From contig CAXXIH010000008.1 in the NCBI GenBank assembly GCA_963663365.2, positions 2,480,001 to 2,544,000 of the forward strand: a stretch of 64,000 nt of DNA. Direction: 5' to 3'. The notes below the pieces were generated by a model that did not search any database, had not been told where the DNA came from, and saw only the letters and a list, made by a program, of their open reading frames with translations. Origin of the DNA: G963663365 sp963663365 (lineage in GTDB: Bacteria > Hinthialibacterota > Hinthialibacteria > Hinthialibacterales > G963663365). Position numbers and translations under genes: made by a program. Below, piece after piece: positions 39,074 through 47,657 of this stretch. Position 1 is the first letter of the stretch. Every line of letters starts with the position of its first letter.

Positions 39074-42064
39074 CTATTCCGGGCCTTTCTTCCGAGAAGA
39101 CTGCGGCAGCCCCTCCTTAACCACCAAGATGCGCACCGGGCCCAGCAAGCCCGACGCCAGCAGCGGGGAGTCCTTCTTGAATGCCGTGGCGTTGGTCGCG
39201 GTCAATCGATCGCCCGGCGGCAGCCCGGCGTCGCCGATCAAGCGGTTCGGCCAGAGGTTGACCACGTCGATTTCCAATCGGTTGTTCGTCGGGCTCACAG
39301 CCGCCGTAATCTCGACGCGCCACGGAGCCGTCCAGACCACGCCCAGGTCCTTGCCGTTGAGTCGCACGGTTGCCAGGTTCTTCACGCGGCCCAAGTCGAG
39401 GTAAATCGGCTGCGACGGGTTGCGCTCCGCCTCGGGCAAGTCGAACGTCTTCCGATAGGTGGCCGTGCCGGAATAGTAGCGGATACCCGGCTCGGACCGC
39501 TTCGTCCAATCCTCGAGTGTCTCGAAGACGACCGACTTGGGCCCGCCCCACTCGGGGGAAAATTCTACGGTCCACGGCCCTTCAAATTCCATCACCGCCG
39601 ACAAAACTGGGCAGTTTGTGTCTGCCGCACCACTTTGCGACTTGGAAATCGTCTTGCGGAACACCACGAAGATCGATGCCCGCGGCGGCAAATTCAGCGG
39701 CACGGCCGTGCGCCCGTCGTCGGTCTGGGTGAAGGCGCCGGCGTCGCCCATCGCGCCGGTCACCGCGTCCCAGAGCTCCGGTTGCCTGCCGGCGACGCGG
39801 AAGAGGAATCGAGCGCCGGCCGGAGCGTTGCGAAGATTGGCAATGAAGTAGATGTCGGCCTGGTCGATCCTTCGATGAATCCAATCGAAGCCGCTTGGGC
39901 TCGGGATACCGCTGAGCGTCGACTCGCCCAGTGCGGCCGTCGCGGCATCCTCTCGAATCTCCAGATCTGGAAGCAGCCCGTCGGCTCGCACGACTTTGTC
40001 AATCGATCGTCCCCAAATCACCCGCCCGTCGCCTACTTGCCGTTGGCCGGCGGGGGTGGATTGCGGTCCCCACAGCACGTCTGCCAACTCCAAGACTTCC
40101 CCATCGCTGGCGGGATGATTTGTCAGTCCAATCGCACGCTCCGGCCGCGGTCCGATGAGCGTAACGCCTCCCTCGACCAACTCGACGAGCTTTCGCAGCA
40201 CGGCGGGTGACAAAGCAAGGGGGTTGTTGCTGCCAGCCCGACTCGTTTCGGGCAACGGGGCTGACGCGGGACTGCCGAATATTTCCCGTGGCGGCCGCTG
40301 CCACCGTCCGCCCTGGCAGAAAACGAGGTAGTCATACGACGGCCCATCGCCGGTTTGCCCGGCCGCTCCTGTCGTCGTTGGGGGCCTGGCGAGGAGCAAA
40401 CGGCCGTTTTCGGTTGCCGTTGCCCGGTTCATCAACGCCTCGGCATTGATCGTGTCGCAGTCAAAACCACGTGGAAGCGGCGGATCCATGGCCCACCAGG
40501 CCGGCACGTAACTTGGGACCCACTGGCCTTCAAAATAGCATACGTCCGCGCGGGGACTTCCCGCTTGCAGCAGGTACTGGCAGCGCGCCAGATACGTCAG
40601 CCAGCCCCGACCCATCGGCCACCATGTCACGTGGCGGTCGAAATTGGCACCAACGTTCGGCCACGCGTATCCGGGTTTGGTTTGCTCCTCGGGTTGAAGC
40701 ACCATGAAGCAAAGCACGTTGCGATTGAGCCCGGCGCAAAAGGCGCGGTCGCCGATGTCTTTCAATGCGAAAGGGTCCTTAGACCAGTTGCGATGCCCCA
40801 TCACTGTGTAGGCTTCGGCCTGAACGATTCTCCGTCCGTAAACGTGGGCAGCCGACGCAGCGTTTTTGATGCCGTCATGGTATAGAAGCTGGTGTGCGGC
40901 CAACTGATGGATGTAGCGATCGCCGGTCTCCGACCGCCGCGCCCAGAATTCCGACATACAGAGATCATTGCTGCCCATGGCGCGTAGCGAGTCTTCGCAG
41001 GGTTTCTGATACCCGGCAGCCTCGGAGTGGGTTCTCAGACCGCGACCTCGCCCCAGGGAGCCCAATCGGCCGTGTAAACATTCCACCAGCAGGTCGCCCA
41101 ACGTGCGGTCGTAGTCTTCGAGAAATCGCTCTGTGAGATCCCGATTCTCGATCGTCACTCCCGTCTTGGCGGCCAGATACGCAAACGGATCGTAGCCGCG
41201 GCGAGCGCGAAACTCGTCACGAAACCATGGCGTCCAATCTGGTTCGCCGATTTCGCCACTGTCGATGTGGAGGTAGTTGAAGGTCTTGCCGATGTAAGGG
41301 GCAACGTCTTCACACACGACCCCGACCGTGTTCGCGAAATGCTTGTCCATGGCAACGGCACTAAGGGGGTCGATCTCCAAGTAGCTTTCTCCTCCGGTGC
41401 ATTTCGTGTGCGCACGAGGGTGGACTTTCCATCCAAATCGCACGACGAGCCAATGCCCGTTCGGCACGTCCCACTGAAGACGTCCTGTGGAGTCCATCTT
41501 GTCCGTCAGATTCTGCACGCCGTCGATAAAGCACTGGGTTGCAGGCGGCTCCGTGGCCGGCCACGCCAAAACGGCAATCTCGTGGTAGGTCCTATCCGCT
41601 CCGGCGGGTTTGGGGAGCACGCCGTCGAAGACCGTCGGACCACTCAAGCGTGTCGTCCCGTGGACCAGCATCTTGGCGGCGCTGTCCGGCTCCACCCAGG
41701 GGCCGCCCGCGTTCCATCCGGCACAAACGTTCAGGCCGATCTCGATACGTCGTTTGGCGGCCTCCTCCACGGCGAATCGGAACAGCTCTCGCCAGGGGCG
41801 GCTCATGAATTCCCTCTGCCTGGGCGTCGGTCCAGTGCCGGCATGAAACACAAGCGCGCCGCTGATCCCCAACCGTTTCATCGCGTCCAGATCTCGGACA
41901 ATCCCGTCCTTCGTCGCGTACCCGTTGAGCCACCACCAGTAGACCCAAGCCTTGGCGGAGTCGGGCGGTGTGGCGAAACCGACGGCTAGGTCGTCGTCGG
42001 CCGGTCCCCTCACCATCAAGATGGCCGCAACGATCGCAAGGGCAGCTATCGCTGATCGCGTCAT
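39074..42064 (-). CDS. exported GH106-type alpha-L-rhamnosidase-like glycoside hydrolase
   Basis: A 996-residue protein with a signal peptide (TRSAIAALAIVAAILMV). The opening FATPPDSAKAWVYWWWLNGY followed by RDLDAMKRLGISGALVF is characteristic of GH106 and relatives. The central stretch FNYLHIDSGEIGEPDW carries the acidic residues expected in the active site. The C-terminal 150 residues look like a GH2-type sugar-binding beta-sandwich (EFEGPWTVEFSPEWGG, YSGTATYRKTF, LDLGRVKNLATVRLNGK). The role would be cleavage of rhamnose-containing pectic or ulvan-like polysaccharides in the periplasm. The ATG at 42064 has GGAG nine bases upstream and starts the signal peptide, so it was preferred over 42103. 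The gene is flanked by related dispersed repeats on both sides. Confidence 0.8.
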   Translation of the reverse strand: MTRSAIAALAIVAAILMVRGPADDDLAVGFATPPDSAKAWVYWWWLNGYATKDGIVRDLDAMKRLGISGALVFHAGTGPTPRQREFMSRPWRELFRFAVEEAAKRRIEIGLNVCAGWNAGGPWVEPDSAAKMLVHGTTRLSGPTVFDGVLPKPAGADRTYHEIAVLAWPATEPPATQCFIDGVQNLTDKMDSTGRLQWDVPNGHWLVVRFGWKVHPRAHTKCTGGESYLEIDPLSAVAMDKHFANTVGVVCEDVAPYIGKTFNYLHIDSGEIGEPDWTPWFRDEFRARRGYDPFAYLAAKTGVTIENRDLTERFLEDYDRTLGDLLVECLHGRLGSLGRGRGLRTHSEAAGYQKPCEDSLRAMGSNDLCMSEFWARRSETGDRYIHQLAAHQLLYHDGIKNAASAAHVYGRRIVQAEAYTVMGHRNWSKDPFALKDIGDRAFCAGLNRNVLCFMVLQPEEQTKPGYAWPNVGANFDRHVTWWPMGRGWLTYLARCQYLLQAGSPRADVCYFEGQWVPSYVPAWWAMDPPLPRGFDCDTINAEALMNRATATENGRLLLARPPTTTGAAGQTGDGPSYDYLVFCQGGRWQRPPREIFGSPASAPLPETSRAGSNNPLALSPAVLRKLVELVEGGVTLIGPRPERAIGLTNHPASDGEVLELADVLWGPQSTPAGQRQVGDGRVIWGRSIDKVVRADGLLPDLEIREDAATAALGESTLSGIPSPSGFDWIHRRIDQADIYFIANLRNAPAGARFLFRVAGRQPELWDAVTGAMGDAGAFTQTDDGRTAVPLNLPPRASIFVVFRKTISKSQSGAADTNCPVLSAVMEFEGPWTVEFSPEWGGPKSVVFETLEDWTKRSEPGIRYYSGTATYRKTFDLPEAERNPSQPIYLDLGRVKNLATVRLNGKDLGVVWTAPWRVEITAAVSPTNNRLEIDVVNLWPNRLIGDAGLPPGDRLTATNATAFKKDSPLLASGLLGPVRILVVKEGLPQSSRKKGPE

Positions 42065-42778
42065 GACGGTTGCTCCAATTTGCGAAAACTCAAGACGCGC
42101 CATGCTCGGGGAAGACTTTGGTCATTACCACGAAATTCGGCACGCGGTCGATTGACTCGAAATGCATGGCGGTGAACGGATAGTTGACCGGAGCAAGGCT
42201 CGATGCTTGACATGACCACTCCCTACAAGTAACTCAGAACGGCCTCGATACCTGGGCTATCATGGCGCTTGGCTGACGACGGACACGGAATCTCCCGAAA
42301 TAAGCACCTCCAACGGACGTTCGAGATAGTAACGCGCAAGCGGAGATGACGCGAGCGGGCCAAGAAGCGCGCCTCGGCATGGGGCGTATCTCACAATATA
42401 CCCACCCGGTACTAGTAAAGGCGCAACGTGCACAGGTGCCCCTGGGGTAAGTTAGCCAAGATCTGCCATGCGCCGGCTTACAGATCGTGTTAGCCGCGTA
42501 TGTCGGGGCGACCCGAGTGGCTTAGCCATCGCAAGAGATACCAAACGGGGGGCTCGCGCTTACTAGGTATTTGGAATGAACTATGTCGAGGGACTCCCAC
42601 CATCGCCAACTCATCGAGCAGGTTTCGGAGGGCCTTGCAGACCATCCGACGGCCCTCCATGAAACGAGCGAGAATCCCGGCTGCAGCTCTCCAGCGGCTC
42701 CTCCCTTCTACGTCCTAAACGGCCTCATGATTTGTCATTCTAAACTTTGCAGATCTCCTGAGAATTAAGAGTGGCGGG
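42065..42778. repeat. gene-free region containing repeat C
   Basis: GGGGCGACCCGAGTGG near 42506 and CCAACTCATCGAGCAGGTTT (42607) relate this stretch to repeat A. Repeats A and C lie on either side of the GH106 gene in the same orientation. No gene was recognised. Confidence 0.45.
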
Positions 42779-42806
42779 TTGCTTTTGTTTGTCGGAGCGC
42801 TAGAAT
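42779..42806 (+). promoter_or_regulatory. possible promoter TTGCTT-N16-TAGAAT
   Basis: Boxes at 42779-42784 and 42801-42806, 16 bases apart like the two other promoters noted. They would start a transcript near 42813 that passes the hairpin at 42876 before reaching the fasciclin gene. Confidence 0.45.
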
Positions 42807-42860
42807 TCCGACCGAGAACCATCGGACGACTAGATGAAGGGCAACTCGGCTGTGCCGGGT

Positions 42861-42926
42861 GGCTTGTCGCAGAGTAAGCCGACGTGGTTGAACACCTGTG
42901 GGTGTTCCAGCACGTCGGCTTTTTTC
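42861..42926 (+). terminator. intrinsic terminator with overlapping alternative hairpin (attenuator-like)
   Basis: The terminator stem pairs AAGCCGACGTG (42876-42886) with CACGTCGGCTT (42911-42921) and, inside, GAACACC with GGTGTTC; six T follow. GGCTT at 42861-42865 could instead pair with AAGCC at 42876-42880, the terminator's own 5' arm, so the two folds exclude each other. It lies 125 bases before the fasciclin start codon and 65 bases after the likely transcription start. That arrangement suits conditional termination. It could also simply end a short RNA. Confidence 0.65.
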
Positions 42927-43051
42927 GTTCTTGTCAGCCGCCGCGGTGCAGACGAACGATTATTCGCAGAGCCGAGTGAGTCGTTGTTTGCCTCGGGTAC
43001 GAAATCTAGACCCGGGGCGAAGTTTAATCCTTAGAAGCAGGAGAATGTAGC

Positions 43052-43559
43052 ATGAGGAATTTTGGCTTGGGGATGCTTGTGTCCCTCGTTGCAGCCGTAC
43101 CGTGTCTGGCCGACTGCGGCACGTGCGACAAGACCATCGTTGAAGTGGCGGTGGCTTCTGACGACTTTGAGACCTTGGTCGCGGCTGTGAAAGCCGCTGA
43201 CTTGGTCAAAACGCTGTCCGGCAAAGGTCCGTTTACGGTGTTCGCCCCCACCGACGACGCCCTTCAAGAAGTTGCCCAAGGGTACTCTCGAGGAGCTCGT
43301 AAAGCCGGAAAACAAGGCGAAGCTGACCGCGATTCTGACGTACCACGTGGTTGCAGGAAAGGTCATGGCGGCCGACGTGGTCAAGCTCAAGAGTGCCAAG
43401 ACTGTCCAAGGCCAGAAAGTCAGAATCCGAGTCAAAGATGGCAAGGTGATGGTTAACAAAGCCAACGTGGTGAAAACGGACATTGCCTGCAAAAACGGGG
43501 TGATTCATGTCATTGACGCCGTGATCCTGCCTCCGGAGAAAAAAGAGAAAAAGAAGTAA
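43052..43559 (+). pseudogene. exported fasciclin-domain protein, single-base frameshift
   Basis: A signal peptide (RNFGLGMLVSLVAAVPCLA) and one fasciclin (FAS1) domain: FETLVAAVKAADLVKTLSG, GPFTVFAPTDDAF, LTAILTYHVVAGKV, GVIHVIDAVILPP. In the C run at 43259-43261 one extra base breaks the frame; removing it gives DDAFKKLPKGTLEEL, identical in pattern to the paralogue at 44486. The corrected protein has 168 residues. AGGAGA upstream is a good ribosome site. FAS1 proteins mediate adhesion; in bacteria they are often next to ECF sigma genes, as here. The ECF gene at 43719 follows. The lesion could be a sequencing error. Confidence 0.8.
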
Positions 43560-43718
43560 ATCGCAGCACGTCTAGATGTGGGCCGAATTTGGCCCTCATT
43601 TATTCGTGATTTGCCGGCGTCATGTCGAGCGATCGCGCGGCATTCGTTCGCAGTCCGGTACTCGTCCAACTCCGTGTCAGCCAGCCATCCTTACGGTGGT
43701 TGGCAGGAGCGTTATGCG

Positions 43719-44276
43719 GTGCCATCCACGATACTACAGAGCGTGGCAGACGGAAACGCGGCCGCCGTGGACGAATGCTTGGGCAAGTACGGCGGGCTCG
43801 TGTGGTCGCTGGCCCGACGATTGTGCCCAGGACACGAGGATGCGGAAGACGCCGTACAAGAGATCTTCGTTGAAATCTGGCGCAACGCCGCGAAGTTCGC
43901 CCCCGAGATTGCCTCAGAGGCGACGTATGTCACTATGATCGCCCGGAGGCGCCTCATCGATCGATACCGCCGCTCGCGGCGAGATCTCAACACGACGTAC
44001 CTCATCGAAGAGACGGTTGCCGCCTCCAATCACGAGAATCGCGTTGAAGTCAGCGACGAGGTAGAACGCGCTCAGGAGTACATCCAGCAACTGCGTCTCG
44101 TCGAGCGAAAGGTTCTCGATCTGTCCATCAATGACGGGATGAGCCATCGTCAGGTTGCCAAAGCAATGAACTTGCCGCTGGGCACTGTGAAGACGCACGC
44201 GCGAAGAGGTTTAATCAGGCTTCGTGAGCTACTGGGAGTCGATGCGGTCACTCGCGTGAGTGGCGCAGGAGCATGA
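43719..44276 (+). CDS. ECF sigma factor linked to fasciclin gene
   Basis: A 185-residue sigma factor: region 2 with GLVWSLARRLCPGHEDAEDAVQEIF, and region 4 HTH with MSHRQVAKAMNLPLGTVKTHARRG. The GTG start at 43719 follows AGGAG (in ggcaggagcg) and gives the standard length. The open frame extends to 43578 but those residues are not sigma-like. The last bases overlap an ATG (ATGA, 44273-44276), the usual coupling to an anti-sigma gene. That downstream frame is only 36 codons here. Fasciclin-ECF-anti-sigma clusters are common in bacteria, and the sigma factor probably controls the fasciclin genes. Confidence 0.85.
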   Translation: MPSTILQSVADGNAAAVDECLGKYGGLVWSLARRLCPGHEDAEDAVQEIFVEIWRNAAKFAPEIASEATYVTMIARRRLIDRYRRSRRDLNTTYLIEETVAASNHENRVEVSDEVERAQEYIQQLRLVERKVLDLSINDGMSHRQVAKAMNLPLGTVKTHARRGLIRLRELLGVDAVTRVSGAGA

Positions 44277-44383
44277 AGGGTCAGTTGCAAGCTACTGAGC
44301 GCGAAGTACTTGAGTTACTCGCCGATAGCGCAAATTCTGGCCTGAAGCGAAAACCGTCAGACGAACTCGGACAGGTAGGCTGA
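44273..44383 (+). pseudogene. short frame overlapping the ECF gene, possible remnant of an anti-sigma factor
   Basis: It begins in the ATGA overlap and encodes 36 residues (MKGQLQATEREVLELLADSA followed by NSGLKRKPSDELGQVG). An ERE-LELLAD-A beginning resembles the first helix of some anti-sigma factors, which precedes a zinc-binding or membrane segment that is absent. Translational coupling is likely. Either the anti-sigma gene has been truncated, leaving the sigma factor free, or this is a chance frame. Confidence 0.4.
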
Positions 44384-44485
44384 CCTTTCAGTTTACAGTA
44401 TTTCAAGTGTCGCCTAGGGGGGGCAATTGCTTTCCTGGGTCAGAATCGGCGGCAAGAAGCCGTCCTCAAAAGAAGGAGATGTAGC

Positions 44486-45061
44486 ATGAGAAACCTCGTA
44501 TTCTTTTCGGCTTTTGTACTTGGAGGTCTGTTCCTCCTGACTGGCTGTGGAGACACAGCGCCTCCCGCGACGAGCGGGGATAAGCCAGAACAGCAAGTTA
44601 CTACGAGCAAAAACAAGCCGGACCAGCAAGCAGAGCAACTCGCGGATATTGTCGACACGGCCGCGGCAGCGGAGGGTTTTCAGACGCTCGTGGCGGCGGT
44701 CCAAGCCGCCGAACTGGTCGACACGCTCAAGGGTGAGGGACCTTTCACTGTGTTTGCTCCCACGGATGCAGCCTTCGGCAAGTTGCCGGCCGGCACGTTG
44801 GACGATCTGCTGAAGCCTGAGAACAAGGGCAAACTTGCGTCGATCCTGACTTATCACGTGGTGTCGGGGAAAGTGCTGGCGGCCGACGTGGTGAAGCTAA
44901 AGGAGGCAAAAACGGTCCAGGGATCAAACGTCATGATCAAGGTCTCGGACGGTAAGGTCAAAGTCGACAACGCAAACATCGTGAAGACGGATATCGTGTG
45001 CAAGAATGGTGTGATCCATGTCATCGACGCGGTCATCCTACCTCCAGAAAAGGAAGAGTAA
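44486..45061 (+). CDS. fasciclin-domain lipoprotein
   Basis: A 191-residue paralogue of the gene at 43052. A lipoprotein signal ends in LLTGC (lipobox, Cys22 by approximate count), then a Gln/Lys/Pro-rich linker and one intact FAS1 domain (FQTLVAAVQAAELVDTLKG, GPFTVFAPTDAAFGKLPAG, LASILTYHVVSGKVLAADVV, GVIHVIDAVILPP). AAGGAG lies about nine bases before the ATG, in a context almost identical to the first copy (GGAGATGTAGCATGAG against GGAGAATGTAGCATGAG). It is probably anchored to a membrane as an adhesin or signal for the ECF system. It belongs to a tandem duplication: the following ECF gene is only a remnant. Confidence 0.9.
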   Translation: MRNLVFFSAFVLGGLFLLTGCGDTAPPATSGDKPEQQVTTSKNKPDQQAEQLADIVDTAAAAEGFQTLVAAVQAAELVDTLKGEGPFTVFAPTDAAFGKLPAGTLDDLLKPENKGKLASILTYHVVSGKVLAADVVKLKEAKTVQGSNVMIKVSDGKVKVDNANIVKTDIVCKNGVIHVIDAVILPPEKEE

Positions 45062-45148
45062 ATCTCAGAACGCATGAATGGAGTTCAGGAGCGATGAGCG
45101 GCCCAGCGAACAAACGAGGACGAACAAAAAGGTAGGGAACGTTTGACG

Positions 45149-45334
45149 ATGCGCCCGCATGTCTTGACCATACTGCAGGGAGTGGCCGATGGGGATGCGG
45201 CCGCTGTGAACGAATGCTTGGAGGGCAAGCAGGCAGGAACCTGTCGAAAGCTGCCCATTAAGGGGCAGGATTCGGCCGACGATATCAGACGAGAAGAAGA
45301 GATTTGTCGCGATAAACCCACCCACCAGAGGTGA
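45149..45334 (+). pseudogene. remnant of a second fasciclin-linked ECF sigma gene
   Basis: The frame begins with HVLTILQGVADGDAAAVNEC, matching STILQSVADGNAAAVDEC at the start of the ECF gene at 43719. After about 30 residues the similarity ends, and repeat B begins near 45390. So the second [fasciclin-ECF] copy has lost most of its sigma gene. The start TTG/ATG lies about 85 bases after the fasciclin stop, similar to the spacing in the first copy. Confidence 0.7.
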
Positions 45335-45389
45335 GCGTCGAACGCGCACCTGAAGCACATACGCGCGTTCAGACTTGGGGGAGAAGGTC

Positions 45390-45560
45390 ACTCCGGTCGG
45401 GGCGACCTGCCGCAGTTGCGCAATTGGGTCCCCACTCATCGGCGGGGGTTCCGGGAGACCGATTCGAACCTCCGCTGCGTGCCCCTGACACGCCCTCCTT
45501 GGTAGTCTCGGTGATCGCTCTTCGCGACGGATGACGTTTTGTCATGCGTCAGTGTGTGGT
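45390..45560. repeat. dispersed repeat B, inverted relative to repeat A
   Basis: The reverse complement of 45420-45549 aligns with 38344-38481. The 18-mer GGGGCGACCTGCCGCAGT (45399-45416) is identical to 28439-28456. It abuts the truncated ECF remnant, so its insertion may have caused the truncation. Confidence 0.6.
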
Positions 45561-45678
45561 TCCCGCCCGAGGTCGGTCAGTCCGGCTGCTCCAGCGCAAC
45601 TTGCGCTCACAACAGAAGACGAACTGCTATGTTGACGCTTCGCTATCGCATCTTCCTCCTCAGGACAGCGAGCGCTCC

Positions 45679-46728
45679 TCAGGGAGTGGGCATGAGTACA
45701 CGGTCCACGACGTGGAGCACCCCGTTTGACGCATCGATGTTGCCCCGCTCCAGGCGCGCTGTTCCCAGTTCGATCTTCCAGTGCGCTGCCGACGGCGACT
45801 CGATCGGGATTCGTCCTCCATGCAACGTCGGCAGCGAGTCCATCTGCTGCTTGTCGTAAGTGTGCTTCCATCCGGGTACAACGTGGTACTTCAGGATGGC
45901 CGTCAACTTTTCCTTGTTGGCAGGCTTGAGCAAGTCGGCGAGAGTCTCCGTGCCAAGGGCTTCGAAGGCCTCGTTGTCCGGAGCTAGAATTGTCAGGGGG
46001 CCCGACTCGCGTAGCGTCGCGGTAAGGCCAGCCGCCTCGACTGCATTGAGAAACGTGGTGAGTTGCTCGTCTTCGCGGGCGGTGGCGATCAGGTCGGGTC
46101 TGGTAGCGATGACAGCGTCAACGATGTGGATGATCCCGTTACCCGCCTCGATATCCGCGTTGGCGATGGGGGCATCATTAGCCATAGGTTTCCCGTCGAC
46201 GCTGCGGTGAAGATAGAGGTAGGTCCCGGCCCGGGTCGTTGCCGAACCGGTCTCAAGCGCCTGCTGCAGAGAAATGCGGCCGTCGACGACGTGCGCGAGC
46301 AGAAACTTGCGCAGCTGGCTGCGGTTCTCGGGTTTGGTCATGTCTTCGTACAGCTCCGCGCGTAATCTACCGACGGCAGTGTCAGAAGGAGCGAAGACGG
46401 TGATCGGGCCTGCCGCACTGAGGTATTCGGTCAAACCGGCCTTCTCCACCAGATCCGCCAATCTCGTCAAAGTCTCTGTCTCTGCGACCAACTGCCCTAC
46501 GGCTGGACTGTCCTGCTCTTGCTTGCGGGTGTGGTCCTGATCACGGTCGCTGTCCGGATCGTGGACGTGGTCGTGATCGTGGACGTGGCCCCGATCGCGG
46601 GCGTTGTCTGCTTCCTGCCGAGCGGTACAGGATGTCAATGCGATTGCCAGCGCGGGGACGCACGCGAGTGCTAGTACTCTGGCGGTCGGCCACCGCGCCA
46701 ATAATCTGAATGAGTTTCTGTCGATCAT
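45679..46728 (-). CDS. two-domain fasciclin lipoprotein with His/Asp-rich linker
   Basis: A 349-residue protein. The signal peptide ends with ALTSC (lipobox). A linker follows with alternating His and Asp (HVHDHDHVHDPDSDRDQDH), which could bind metal ions or be a spacer. Then two FAS1 domains: the first LTRLADLVEKAGLTEYLSAA to GIIHIVDAVIA, the second LTTFLNAVEAAGLTATLRES to GVLHVVDRVLMP. Both FAS1 domains keep the H-V motif (LLAHVVDG, KYHVVPG). It is convergent with the fasciclin/ECF module and presumably outer-membrane or cell-surface. The ATG at 46728 fits the signal peptide, though the polar N-region is long. Confidence 0.85.
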   Translation of the reverse strand: MIDRNSFRLLARWPTARVLALACVPALAIALTSCTARQEADNARDRGHVHDHDHVHDPDSDRDQDHTRKQEQDSPAVGQLVAETETLTRLADLVEKAGLTEYLSAAGPITVFAPSDTAVGRLRAELYEDMTKPENRSQLRKFLLAHVVDGRISLQQALETGSATTRAGTYLYLHRSVDGKPMANDAPIANADIEAGNGIIHIVDAVIATRPDLIATAREDEQLTTFLNAVEAAGLTATLRESGPLTILAPDNEAFEALGTETLADLLKPANKEKLTAILKYHVVPGWKHTYDKQQMDSLPTLHGGRIPIESPSAAHWKIELGTARLERGNIDASNGVLHVVDRVLMPTP

Positions 46729-46841
46729 GATTGCGCCTCAATAAGTTGATATTCACGTTTGGCCTCCGACCGGCGCCCACACGGGTCACCTGATCGCATG
46801 ACTCTGTCCGCTCAGCCCTCCTGAACCGAGGAAAGGGCTTG

Positions 46842-47102
46842 TTAACTCGGGTGAATGCAAAAAGTCGTGTCGATCGGTTTCGCACAGACCATCCCTATTG
46901 ATCGCCTAATCCGTTGTTCGCAAGCTCCTGAATACATGCCAATTTGCTCACAACTCCAGACGGTGCTGGGCTGAACACTAGTCTCCTGGTCGTCCAACAC
47001 TCCAAGTAGCCGGGGCTGGAACAGGTAGAAGACGTACATTATCACGGTTCCGACTCCCGCCACGACGCAGGTGAGAGTGACATCAAGTCCCTCCGACTTC
47101 AT
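46842..47102 (-). CDS. small membrane protein of uncertain status
   Basis: An 86-residue frame with one hydrophobic helix near the N-terminus (LTCVVAGVGTVIMYVFYLF). The remainder has no recognisable feature and contains several Cys residues. It lies 57 bases downstream of the thioredoxin gene on the same strand and could be cotranscribed. It may be the beginning of a truncated gene or not be expressed at all. Confidence 0.3.
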   Translation of the reverse strand: MKSEGLDVTLTCVVAGVGTVIMYVFYLFQPRLLGVLDDQETSVQPSTVWSCEQIGMYSGACEQRIRRSIGMVCAKPIDTTFCIHPS

Positions 47103-47159
47103 CAAGAAACTGCCCTTAGAATGGGATCGCAGCGTACTGGCCTTCTCAATTCCGCAGCG

Positions 47160-47657
47160 CTATGTGTCCAGCATCTTCTTCAACTCGGCCTTACTTGCCA
47201 GACCCTGATGTTCACCAACAACCTCACCGTCCTCGAAAACTCTGAGACTGGGGATCGAAGTGATCTTGTACCGTGCGGTCAGTTCGGGGCTATCATCGAT
47301 GTTCACTTTGACAATCCTCGCACCCTGCGTCTCTCTGGTTAATTCCTCCAGCACCGGTTCGAGCATCCGGCAGGGGCCGCACCAGTCGGCGTAGAAGCTC
47401 ACGAGTATGGGAACGTCTGAACTCAGGACGAGTTCAGCAAAATTCGCTTCATCAGCATAGTAGACTCTGCCTCGCCGCTCGCTCACCGTAGCGATGTCTG
47501 TCTCTAAAACTTTCTCGATGTCAGTGTCCCTTTGCACTTCAGCCGGTCTTGACACCGAGCCGGAATCGCTTATCGCTCCAAGCGGAATACCGGCGATCAC
47601 GATCAACGCGCCCAGCGAAACGAGCGCAAGAGTGTTCTTGAGCGTTTTGACTTTCAT
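47160..47657 (-). CDS. membrane-anchored or exported thioredoxin
   Basis: A 165-residue protein with an N-terminal hydrophobic segment (LALVSLGALIVIAGIPLGA) that is a signal peptide or anchor, then a short linker and a thioredoxin domain. The active site WCGPC is at about residues 92-96, the cis-Pro loop is SIPSLRVF, and the fold is complete (KVNIDDSPELTARYKI). It would reduce or oxidise disulfides outside the cytoplasm. The ribosome site AGGTG lies just upstream of the ATG at 47657. Neighbours are the FAS1 lipoprotein and a small uncharacterised gene. Confidence 0.9.
   Translation of the reverse strand: MKVKTLKNTLALVSLGALIVIAGIPLGAISDSGSVSRPAEVQRDTDIEKVLETDIATVSERRGRVYYADEANFAELVLSSDVPILVSFYADWCGPCRMLEPVLEELTRETQGARIVKVNIDDSPELTARYKITSIPSLRVFEDGEVVGEHQGLASKAELKKMLDT

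Noticed and set aside
45440..45480. tRNA-like T arm (GGTTCGAATC on the minus strand)
   Set aside because: The flanking bases do not form a 5-bp T stem, and no acceptor or anticodon arm is present; the repeat A copy has changed bases there.
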